Shown: positions 1-6,152 of the stretch, one piece after another
Numbering within the stretch: the first letter of the stretch is position 1
Layout of the letters: each line of letters begins with the position of its first letter
Origin: Clostridiaceae bacterium
GTDB taxonomy: Bacteria; Bacillota; Clostridia; Oscillospirales; Acutalibacteraceae
Direction: 5' to 3'
Assembly: GCA_016292455.1 (NCBI GenBank)
Contig: JAEDIL010000085.1
Location: 1 to 7,794 of the forward strand
DNA: 7,794 bases
Notes under the pieces: model-generated
Told to the model about the DNA's origin: nothing
Database searches by the model: none
The model's input: the letters and a program-made list of their open reading frames with translations, nothing else
Position numbers and translations under genes: made by a program

Positions 1-79
1 GCACTTTTTTTCACTTCTGCTGCTGTATGGGTTAATTTTGGGGGAAGTTGGGATACATAACGAAGAAACTAACAAATAC

Positions 80-123
80 AAAAAATCGAGTGCTCATAAC
101 TCAAATCCGTTATGAACACTCGA
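80..123 (-). terminator. Intrinsic terminator of the initiator tRNA gene
   Basis: Read on the minus strand, 123-109 and 100-86 form a 15-position stem with one internal mismatch and an 8-base loop. It is followed at once by six T residues (85-80). The hairpin begins three bases after the encoded CCA end of the tRNA, as expected for a single-gene tRNA transcript. The opposite strand lacks a matching T run at this place, so it works in one direction only. Confidence 0.88.
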
Positions 124-125
124 TA

Positions 126-202
126 TGGTTGCGGAGACAGGATTTGAACCTGCAACCTCCGGGTTATGAGCCCGACGAGCTACCGGATTGCTCTACTCCG
201 CG
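126..202 (-). tRNA. Initiator tRNA-fMet (anticodon CAU), CCA encoded
   Basis: This is a 77-base cloverleaf on the minus strand. The acceptor arm is CGCGGAG against CTCCGCA, then discriminator A and encoded CCA. The D stem is GAGC/GCTC, the anticodon loop is CTCATAA with anticodon CAT, and the T arm is GCAGG-TTCAAAT-CCTGT. Three features mark it as the initiator rather than an elongator tRNA-Met or a tRNA-Ile that reads AUA: the unpaired C1-A72 at the top of the acceptor stem, three consecutive G-C pairs closing the anticodon stem (29-31 with 39-41), and A11-T24 in the D stem. These are known bacterial determinants for formylation and for P-site binding on the 30S subunit. The gene stands alone, with its own promoter and terminator. 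Confidence 0.96.
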
Positions 203-209
203 ATATATC

Positions 210-255
210 ACTTTTTCAAGTGCTTCGTCATTATATACCAAGCACTTGAAAAAGT
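210..255. repeat. Perfect 16-bp inverted repeat overlapping the tRNA promoter
   Basis: The arms at 210-225 and 240-255 are exact reverse complements, separated by 14 bases. The right arm covers most of the -35/-10 spacer and reaches into the -35 box. The -10 box lies entirely in the loop. The left arm covers the predicted start site and the leader. No T run follows the hairpin on either strand, so it is not a standard intrinsic terminator. It could be an operator, or a hairpin formed only in read-through RNA from the upstream glycosyltransferase gene. The sequence does not decide between these. Confidence 0.8.
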
Positions 256-258
256 CAA
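230..258 (-). promoter_or_regulatory. Sigma-A-type promoter of the initiator tRNA gene
   Basis: On the minus strand TTGACT (258-253) and a perfect TATAAT (235-230) are separated by exactly 17 bases. Initiation would be expected near 223, giving a leader of about 20 bases before the mature tRNA 5' end at 202. This is close to consensus, as suits a strongly expressed stable RNA. The promoter is overlapped by a long inverted repeat, described separately. Confidence 0.85.
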
Positions 259-289
259 GTCTTTTTAAAACATTTTAAAAAAAGTGCAG

Positions 290-2923
290 TCAATAGCTCA
301 TTTTTTCAAAAACATAATTGTAAATGCCTTCCGCGAAGCTCATCTGCTGAAAGTAGAACTCCTTCATTCTATCCATGTACTGCGGTTCAGCAACAAATGC
401 GTTCTGAGCAAGCTTAATAAACTCCTCAACCGCAACACCAGTTTTTGAAGAGAAAGGACCAAAAGCCTTGTCAAAAGGAAGGTCAAGTGAACGATAAAGT
501 CCCATTCCGGACTTGAACTGCGAATAATCCGGAACAAAATACAAAACAGGTCTTGAAAGAAAAGCAAAATCAAAAGCAAGGTCTGAAAAATCAGTAATAA
601 GGAGCTTATAATCCTCCGCCCTGACATCGCCTTCAATCAGGTTTATATGCTTCTTCTTTTCTTCCGGCAGGTCATCGAAAAACTCACTCGCTCCTTCAAC
701 AAGCAAAAAATCAAGGACAATTCCGCTTTTTTCAAGCACTTCATAAAGCCGATCATCGTTGAGAAAAGCTTTAATTCCCTTGCAGTAATCGCTGCTGTCA
801 AAAACACTGATGCTGACTTTATCGGTGCTGCCGTCCGGTGAAAAGTAGCTTCGCCACAACGGAGAAAAAAGAACACGTTCCCCTGCTTTTACATTCCTGT
901 CAAGAAAAGACAGCTTCGGCATGCCGGTTTTTATCAGTTCATCCTCCTTAAAGCGATACTTTCCGGTAAGGTTCTGAACTTCAAAAGGAGACGAAACCAC
1001 AACCTTATCACAGACGTTTTTTTCGGCAGAAAATCTGTCGGGACAGGAAAACTTCATGATTTCATTCTGCAAATACACCGTCCTGAAATGCTCAATATCT
1101 ATGTACTTCATCTCCTCGCTTTCAAGGAAAAACGGTGAATACTTCTCTCTTTCGGGAAATGAAGTGAAAATAATCTGAGCGGAAAGATACAGGACTCTAT
1201 GTTCGTATGAGCCGAACTCAACAAGTCTGTTTTTTTGCTCGTCTGTGAAAAGATTTTCAATTTCACTGTACGGTCTTGTGTAAATATAATAGCGTTCTGT
1301 ATTGTCATCGTGCCCGAAGTCGTTTTGGAACTGATAATACGCATTGCTTTTGACAACCGGCGAAAAGTCGCAATACAGCCAGATTCTGCTTTTTTCCCTG
1401 CGTTCAATTGCTGCGCATTTCAGCTCGTAGGAATAAGTATCGTGATTCAGGGCTTTTGCATTCTTTAATTCAAGCGCACGAATTTCATCCTTTGTCTTTT
1501 TCTCAAAAAGCAGCGTATCATTATAATATGAAATCACATAGCCGCCCTTTGCAAAAGCATAGAACCTGATCTTATGCCTGAAAACAGCAGACCACATGAA
1601 TCCGATTCTGACGTCAAAGCTGTACGAATCAATTACAGCCCTGAACGAAAGGCTTTTTACCTGCTGCGGGTCAAAGCTGTATTCAAAGCCGTAAACCTTG
1701 TTGGTTTTTATATCCGTTCCGACATAGCTGAAGCCCGAGCGGTACAAAACCATTTTCTTCTTGTCCTGACCGTTTTCAACGGCGTAGATCAAAGGAGCCT
1801 TATCCATATAATTGAACACGCCCATTCCGCATTCACAGCGGATTCTGAACCAGCCGTTGTTAAGAACAGAAATCCTGATAAGGCGCATTGAAACGCGGCT
1901 GTTCTGCTCAATTGTTCTTCCGTCGGCAAGAACATCAACAGAATCCTTATCAACATATACCGTCGGATATACGTTGGGTTTCATATTGAGCCAATAATGC
2001 ACATGGCTTTTTCGTATTGACGGGTTGTTGACAATAATATCAGTATCAACGCGCGCGAGCAGTTTTTTTATTCTGTTCACCGCTTTTTCAAATTTCGCTT
2101 TTTTGTAATGAAAAGGATAAAGCCGTTTGTCCGTCAGCTTCCAGCGAAGGTCATGGAAAAACACCGCCTGAAAATACCTCGGAACTCTGTCTTCAAACTG
2201 AGCGAAGAGTTCTTCAAAATACTTCATGGTGCCTTCAAACAGGTAGTAGGAATGGAATTTAGTTGAAAAGCAGGAGTTCTCGTTGTCTCTGTTGTACATA
2301 TAGCAAGCACGTGAGCAGTATCCTATGCGAAGCTTGCTCATCAACACGCGGTTGATATACTCCTGATCCTCCTGACATGACATTTTTTCGTTGAAGAGAA
2401 TATTATCGGAGAACATATTCTTTACGCATATATTCATTGTTGTCTGCGTAATATAGGGGTTTTCTTCAAGGTCAAAAACGCCGGAATGGGTCAGAATTTT
2501 GCTGTATCTTGCCGGCGGTTTGAGCAATGTTCCGTTCTTGTGCGGCTGAATGAAATATGCAACGAGATCGACTTCATCATAAACTCCGTCAAAAAAATCA
2601 GCCACGCTGAGGACAGACACGTCAGAAAGCGTGTCATCGGAGTCAAGATACATGATATATTTGCCTTCTGAAATTTTCAGACCGCAGTTTCTTGCAGCGG
2701 AAACTCCGGAGTTTTCAATTCTTTTATACACAAAGCTGCTGTGCTTTTCGCAGTATCTGCGGCAGATTTCCGCACTGCCGTCAGTCGAGCCGTCATCAAT
2801 CAGGATAACCTGCATATCCTTTTGCTCAATGGTCTGACCGACAAGGGAATCAAGGCAGGTACAAAGATATTTCTTCGCGTTAAAAACCGGAACTATTACC
2901 GAAACTCTGTATTTATAGTCCAT
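290..2923 (-). CDS. Family-2 glycosyltransferase fused to a TagF-like (CDP-glycerol glycerophosphotransferase) domain
   Basis: This 877-residue cytoplasmic or membrane-peripheral protein probably builds a cell-surface polymer (teichoic-acid-like or another glycan). Residues 1 to about 210 form a GT-A glycosyltransferase of family 2: the start VSVIVPVFN, nucleotide-sugar motif DDGSTDGS (43-50), metal-binding DSDD (94-97), and acidic EDQEY (185-189) are all present. Residues of about 310-470 form a linker I cannot assign. Residues of about 510-877 resemble the TagF/TarF glycerophosphotransferase family, with FSPLWR (686-691) and the nucleotide-binding stretch ITDFSDLAFDFAFL (776-789). However, the family's usual LQHG reads LQNE (618-621), and the later position usually carrying His-Pro reads LLVEGAS (740-746). 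The second domain may therefore be non-catalytic. The start is supported by GGGGAG at 2938-2933, nine bases before the ATG. The gene begins 16 bases after the preceding one, so it is the last gene of the operon. Donor and acceptor substrates are unknown. Confidence 0.88.
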   Translation of the reverse strand: MDYKYRVSVIVPVFNAKKYLCTCLDSLVGQTIEQKDMQVILIDDGSTDGSAEICRRYCEKHSSFVYKRIENSGVSAARNCGLKISEGKYIMYLDSDDTLSDVSVLSVADFFDGVYDEVDLVAYFIQPHKNGTLLKPPARYSKILTHSGVFDLEENPYITQTTMNICVKNMFSDNILFNEKMSCQEDQEYINRVLMSKLRIGYCSRACYMYNRDNENSCFSTKFHSYYLFEGTMKYFEELFAQFEDRVPRYFQAVFFHDLRWKLTDKRLYPFHYKKAKFEKAVNRIKKLLARVDTDIIVNNPSIRKSHVHYWLNMKPNVYPTVYVDKDSVDVLADGRTIEQNSRVSMRLIRISVLNNGWFRIRCECGMGVFNYMDKAPLIYAVENGQDKKKMVLYRSGFSYVGTDIKTNKVYGFEYSFDPQQVKSLSFRAVIDSYSFDVRIGFMWSAVFRHKIRFYAFAKGGYVISYYNDTLLFEKKTKDEIRALELKNAKALNHDTYSYELKCAAIERREKSRIWLYCDFSPVVKSNAYYQFQNDFGHDDNTERYYIYTRPYSEIENLFTDEQKNRLVEFGSYEHRVLYLSAQIIFTSFPEREKYSPFFLESEEMKYIDIEHFRTVYLQNEIMKFSCPDRFSAEKNVCDKVVVSSPFEVQNLTGKYRFKEDELIKTGMPKLSFLDRNVKAGERVLFSPLWRSYFSPDGSTDKVSISVFDSSDYCKGIKAFLNDDRLYEVLEKSGIVLDFLLVEGASEFFDDLPEEKKKHINLIEGDVRAEDYKLLITDFSDLAFDFAFLSRPVLYFVPDYSQFKSGMGLYRSLDLPFDKAFGPFSSKTGVAVEEFIKLAQNAFVAEPQYMDRMKEFYFQQMSFAEGIYNYVFEKMSY

Positions 2924-2939
2924 TTCTGCTTTCTCCCCG

Positions 2940-3734
2940 TTATATTCCGATCATTCTCATGATGCTGCGCTTTTTCTTCATGCGTTTCAGGAAAGACTCT
3001 TCCCTATACATTTCGCCAAGCTGAACCAACGCAAAATCACTTACTATTTGTTCTTTTTCGTCAAACATTCCTTCACGGTTGAAGCGTCTGAGAATCTGCT
3101 CCAAATCCTTTTTGTTTTCGGAAAACTGTTCAAAGGTTATCCTTTCCTTTTTCACTGCGTTTTCCTTGTATGCAATGACCTTGTCAGTAACATTGAACGA
3201 TTCTGCGAATGAATAGCACTTCAAAAGGAACATCGCCTGACCGCAATAATCAAGCGAACCGAGCGAAAGAGCGTTGCTTTTTATAATATCGGTTCTTATC
3301 GCGTTGTTCCAGACCGAAAAACCGCCTTCCATGTATTCCGCGAGAGAAAAGCTGCCCGAAACAGAGTATCGCGGCGCGAACTTTGAATTTTTCAATACTG
3401 AAACATTAAATATGACAATATCGCTTTTTCCGGAAAGTATCACGTCAACCGCATTGGGTGCAAGCACTTCATCATAATTCACAAGCGCACAATACTTTGT
3501 ATCGACCGTTTCAAAAGCTGCGGCAACATTAGAGATAAAAGCAGCAGCATTTTCAATTTCAATTATTCTGAATTGCGGATACTTCATTTCAATCTGCTTT
3601 TTTGCGCCCTCGGAGCTGCAAAGAGCAATGACCTTGTAGTTTTCATTGTTCTGGCGGCTGATGCTCGCCATGCATCGCAAAATCTTGTTCTTGTTATTTG
3701 TTGCCTTTACAATAAAGGTTACTGCTTTCTTCAT
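2940..3734 (-). CDS. Small degenerate family-2 glycosyltransferase-like protein
   Basis: The 264-residue product is related in outline to the N-terminal domain of the next gene. It has a beta-strand start VTFIVKA, a segment ALVNYDEVLAPNAVD (83-97) where the metal-binding motif should be, and VWNNAIRTDIIK (141-152), which matches the typical 'VWnklyr' stretch of GT2 proteins. The catalytic landmarks are weak: no DDGS-type motif (the equivalent region reads ALCSSEGAKKQ, 37-47), NYDE instead of DxD, and no clear ED pair near LDYCGQ (161-166). The tail is strongly basic (250-261). No signal peptide or membrane segment is visible. The ribosome site TGAGGT (3746-3741) lies six bases before the ATG. 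It begins 36 bases after the PASTA gene and ends 16 bases before the large transferase, so the three are probably cotranscribed. It could be a non-catalytic partner of the large transferase, or an enzyme of a divergent subfamily. The GT2 assignment is moderate and inactivity is an inference. Confidence 0.65.
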   Translation of the reverse strand: MKKAVTFIVKATNNKNKILRCMASISRQNNENYKVIALCSSEGAKKQIEMKYPQFRIIEIENAAAFISNVAAAFETVDTKYCALVNYDEVLAPNAVDVILSGKSDIVIFNVSVLKNSKFAPRYSVSGSFSLAEYMEGGFSVWNNAIRTDIIKSNALSLGSLDYCGQAMFLLKCYSFAESFNVTDKVIAYKENAVKKERITFEQFSENKKDLEQILRRFNREGMFDEKEQIVSDFALVQLGEMYREESFLKRMKKKRSIMRMIGI

Positions 3735-3770
3735 TCCGATACCTCAGTTAAACTATCAGACTTGCGTTGT

Positions 3771-5486
3771 TTATCCGCCGATTTCTCCCCAGACGGTAAG
3801 TGTTACCGATGTGCCCTTTTCAAACTCAATTCCTGCAACAAGCGACATGTTGCAGACCGTGTCGGGTTTCATTATTCCCGGGTTCTTCCTGACAACCTTT
3901 TCCACATTGAACCCGTCAGCAGTCAGAATTCTATACGCTTCGTCGTAGTTCATACCCATTACGTCTTTCAAAACAATTTTCGGCTTTCCGCTGCTGATAG
4001 TGACAATAATTTGTGAGCCCTGTTCAACCGATTCGCCCGGTTCAACGGACTGAGAGATTACAGAGTTTTTTTCAACCTCATCGCTCGCTTCAAATTCAAA
4101 GCTTATTTCAAAGTTGCGTTTAAAAGCGGCGTTTTGTAAAATCTCGCTGTATGTCAGCAATCTGAAATTCGGAACGGTTACATATTGAAGCTTCCATGCC
4201 GTTGTCCGGTCTTCGGTCGTTGACTCTGGCTCCTCAGGCTTCTCGCCTTTTGCCCCGCTGTTCATCGGCAAAAATGAAACAGCAGAAAGCGCATTATCGA
4301 GCAAGCCGACTTCTATATACTTATAGAGAAACGTTGAATATGCCGTGACAAAAAGCATTGACAAAACAATCAGCAGCGTCAGAAAGACCTTGATTGTCAT
4401 AGCAACGGGACCTGAATCCTTTTCCGGTCGTGTTTTTGGCTCGGGAGTTTCCTCAGTTTCCGGCTCTGTCTGAAAGACCGAAAGCGAATCATTGTTTGTT
4501 TCCGGCTGCAAAGAGCCGGGCTGACCCTCTGTACGATAGAGAGCGTCATAAAACTCCTGCATTGAGCGCAAGCGGTTTTCCGGATGAACCCGGAGAGCCG
4601 AAACAATTGTTTCAATCACCTTTTGAGGCAGCTTCTGCGCAACGTCTGACGGAATGACCATCAAATCATTGACAGCTCTGTCCGCCGCATTCTGAACCTG
4701 CAAGCCCGTTATCGCAGTATACATAACCGCCGCAAGAGAATATACATCAGTGTTTTTGCAGATTGTGAGACGTGTGTCCGAAAGTTCAAGCGGAGAATAG
4801 CCGGCTGAACACGGAGAGCGCAGCTCTATGACGTTTGACTTTGCCTGCGGAATTGAAAAACCGGAAAGTCTGAGTTTTCCGTCCGCGCCGACAAGGATTG
4901 TTGAAAGAGAAACGCGCCCGTGAATAATTCCGCGTGAATTAAGCTGCATGAGTGCCGTCACAATCGGTCTGAAAACCTTTTTGACTCTTTCCCATGAAAG
5001 AAGGCTTTCGGTTGCCGTGAAGTACTCGTCAAGCGTAATACTTTCAAAGCTTTCACACACCGCATAAACAGTGGAGTTGAGTCCGAAAACTTCATAAACA
5101 GTCGGAAGTGCCGGAACCTCATTCAAGGTCTGAATAGTCTGCCAGAGGGAAACAAAGCTTTGAAGGCAGGCACCGTACATAGCCTCATATCCGGCTCTCG
5201 GTCTTACATTGTCAGAAATCTCATCCCGGATTGCAAGCTTCTCCGGCAGGAATTCGCAGATAAATACCGGCTTCTTGATAACAATATCAAACGCCGCATA
5301 GGTAACACAGTCCGAAGCGGTTTCTTTGACAAGACCGATGAGATATTTTCCACAGAGAACGCTCCTCTTGGGAAGATACAATGACGGCTGAATTTCATCA
5401 TTGTTTCTCGAACAATTGGGACAAACCTGCATTCCGACAGGCAACGGGCGCATACAGCCCAGGCAAAGATTCTGATATTCAGCCAT
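3771..5486 (-). CDS. Membrane-anchored zinc-ribbon, pseudokinase and PASTA-domain protein
   Basis: The 571-residue product has four parts. A zinc ribbon carries two CxxC pairs (C8, C11, C22, C25). A Hanks-type kinase fold spans about 48-318. A Pro/Glu/Thr-rich linker (320-358) leads to one membrane helix (about 364-387). Two PASTA domains follow outside the cell (about 435-500 and 502-567). Known PASTA kinases of the PrkC/Stk1 type sense muropeptides or lipid II and phosphorylate cell-wall targets. Here the kinase core lacks the essential residues: the VAIK lysine is Cys77 (VFIC), HRD reads HGR (189-191), the metal-binding Asn is Thr196, and DFG reads SGF (208-210). Structural landmarks remain, such as SPLE (231-234), DVYSL (247-251) and NRLRS (304-308). 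It is therefore a pseudokinase, probably a sensor or scaffold. An in-frame ATG 69 bases upstream was rejected because it overlaps the -10 to -35 spacer and because the ATG at 5486 has an excellent ribosome site. It is the first gene of the operon. Confidence 0.9.
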   Translation of the reverse strand: MAEYQNLCLGCMRPLPVGMQVCPNCSRNNDEIQPSLYLPKRSVLCGKYLIGLVKETASDCVTYAAFDIVIKKPVFICEFLPEKLAIRDEISDNVRPRAGYEAMYGACLQSFVSLWQTIQTLNEVPALPTVYEVFGLNSTVYAVCESFESITLDEYFTATESLLSWERVKKVFRPIVTALMQLNSRGIIHGRVSLSTILVGADGKLRLSGFSIPQAKSNVIELRSPCSAGYSPLELSDTRLTICKNTDVYSLAAVMYTAITGLQVQNAADRAVNDLMVIPSDVAQKLPQKVIETIVSALRVHPENRLRSMQEFYDALYRTEGQPGSLQPETNNDSLSVFQTEPETEETPEPKTRPEKDSGPVAMTIKVFLTLLIVLSMLFVTAYSTFLYKYIEVGLLDNALSAVSFLPMNSGAKGEKPEEPESTTEDRTTAWKLQYVTVPNFRLLTYSEILQNAAFKRNFEISFEFEASDEVEKNSVISQSVEPGESVEQGSQIIVTISSGKPKIVLKDVMGMNYDEAYRILTADGFNVEKVVRKNPGIMKPDTVCNMSLVAGIEFEKGTSVTLTVWGEIGG

Positions 5487-5492
5487 TACAAA

Positions 5493-5499
5493 CACCTCC
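5493..5499 (-). promoter_or_regulatory. Ribosome binding site fixing the start of the PASTA pseudokinase
   Basis: GGAGGTG on the minus strand is a near-perfect Shine-Dalgarno sequence, six bases before the ATG at 5486-5484. It places the start at the MAEYQN residues directly before the zinc ribbon, 23 codons downstream of the first possible ATG. Confidence 0.9.
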
Positions 5500-5533
5500 G
5501 GACAGTTGATTTTTATACACTGACCTATTTTAT

Positions 5534-5562
5534 ATACTACATTTTTTACTGCCAAAAGTCAA
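5534..5562 (-). promoter_or_regulatory. Probable sigma-A-type promoter of the pseudokinase/glycosyltransferase operon
   Basis: On the minus strand TTGACT (5562-5557) and TAGTAT (5539-5534) are 17 bases apart. The -10 box matches consensus at four of six positions. A start near 5527 would give a 5' leader of about 40 bases that includes the GGAGGTG site. It lies between the sigK terminator and the first gene, as expected for an independent operon. An overlapping TATATA just downstream would give too long a spacer. Confidence 0.65.
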
Positions 5563-5649
5563 CATATAACACCTAATAATATGCGAAGCCAACGGCATGC
5601 AGAACGTAACATTCCTTTCGGATCAAGGCTGAAATAATCATGTTTTCAG

Positions 5650-5681
5650 AAAAAATCTCCGCCGGAAAAATCCGACGGAGA
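5650..5681 (-). terminator. Intrinsic terminator downstream of sigK
   Basis: On the minus strand 5681-5671 and 5666-5656 pair over 11 positions with one mismatch and a four-base loop. The stem is GC-rich and is followed by six T residues (5655-5650). It lies 93 bases after the sigK stop codon and separates sigK from the downstream operon. No T run follows on the plus strand. Confidence 0.92.
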
Positions 5682-5774
5682 AAGTAGGAATACTGATTTC
5701 TTATTAAACTGTTCATGTTTATTTCAATGTTCAACACCGAAAGCTTATTTTGTCTGTTTGAAAAATCAATTTCC

Positions 5775-6152
5775 TTATTTCGGGTTTTCTTCAAACATTT
5801 TTCTCAGGTTTTCAATCGCTTTCTTTTCAATGCGCGAAACATAAGAGCGGGATATTCTCAGTTTTTTTGCAACCTCTCTCTGAGTCAGGCAGCGTTCGCC
5901 CGAAAGTCCGTATCGCTCGATTATTATCCTGCGCTCCCTTTCATCTTCAAGCGCATTGATGCAGGAATAAAGCTTTTGCGTTTTTTGTTTCAGGTCAATG
6001 TCGTCTGCAATGGTATCCTCAACATAAACAATGTCAATCAAGGTCAGCGGATTTCCCTCTCCGTCAGTGTCAATAGGCTCATTTATCGAAATTATCCCGG
6101 CATTCTTTTTTCCGCGGCGAAAGTACATCAGAATTTCATTTGCTATATACAC
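5775..6152 (-). CDS. sigK: 3' half of the mother-cell sporulation sigma factor sigma-K (spoIIIC-like), interrupted gene
   Basis: This open stretch encodes the C-terminal part of sigma-K, which drives late mother-cell gene expression in sporulation. It begins with ANEILMYFRR, the end of region 2.4, the helix that reads the -10 box. It continues with PIDTDGEGNPLTLIDI, a pattern typical of SigK rather than SigE, and ends with the region 4 helix-turn-helix TQREVAKKLRISRSYVSRIEKKA, which reads the -35 box. Everything N-terminal to region 2.4 is missing: in frame, a TAG stop lies at 6176-6174 and the recombinase gene occupies the upstream DNA. The GTG at 6152 is only the left limit of the open frame and is not a believable start. 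A working sigma factor would need joining to a 5' half elsewhere, as in the Bacillus subtilis skin element where spoIVCB and spoIIIC fuse. Alternatively the gene is permanently inactivated. The family assignment is firm; rearrangement is inferred. Confidence 0.9.
   Translation of the reverse strand: MYIANEILMYFRRGKKNAGIISINEPIDTDGEGNPLTLIDIVYVEDTIADDIDLKQKTQKLYSCINALEDERERRIIIERYGLSGERCLTQREVAKKLRISRSYVSRIEKKAIENLRKMFEENPK
6123..6150 (-). other. Predicted attachment-site junction of the skin-like element within sigK
   Basis: The junction between recombinase and sigK homology falls at AATGA (6140-6136), read on the minus strand. This is the same pentamer known as the crossover repeat of the B. 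subtilis sigK rearrangement, and it is at the equivalent Asn-Glu codons of sigma-K. Around it, arms 6150-6138 and 6135-6123 form an imperfect dyad: 8 of 13 positions pair, and they flank a central GA. Large serine recombinases cut around a central dinucleotide in such sites. The exact crossover dinucleotide is inferred. Confidence 0.7.

Noticed and set aside
48..278. Plus-strand open frame of 76 codons
   Set aside because: It reads straight through the antisense of the initiator tRNA, its terminator and its promoter, and has no recognisable protein features.
260..284. AT-only hairpin after the glycosyltransferase stop codon, considered as a terminator
   Set aside because: The stem is almost entirely A-T pairs with a bulge and is too weak to call an intrinsic terminator.
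1..287. 11-bp inverted repeat (1-11 and 277-287) flanking the tRNA unit, considered as mobile-element ends
   Set aside because: Seven of the eleven positions are a homopolymer run, and there is no transposase or target duplication.
3573..4016. Plus-strand open frame of 147 codons
   Set aside because: It is antisense to the GT2-like gene and the second PASTA domain, and no ribosome site or domain supports it.
5487..5555. Longer start for the PASTA pseudokinase (23 extra residues)
   Set aside because: The extension overlaps the predicted promoter spacer and -10 box, lacks a ribosome site, and would bypass the strong GGAGGTG before the ATG at 5486.
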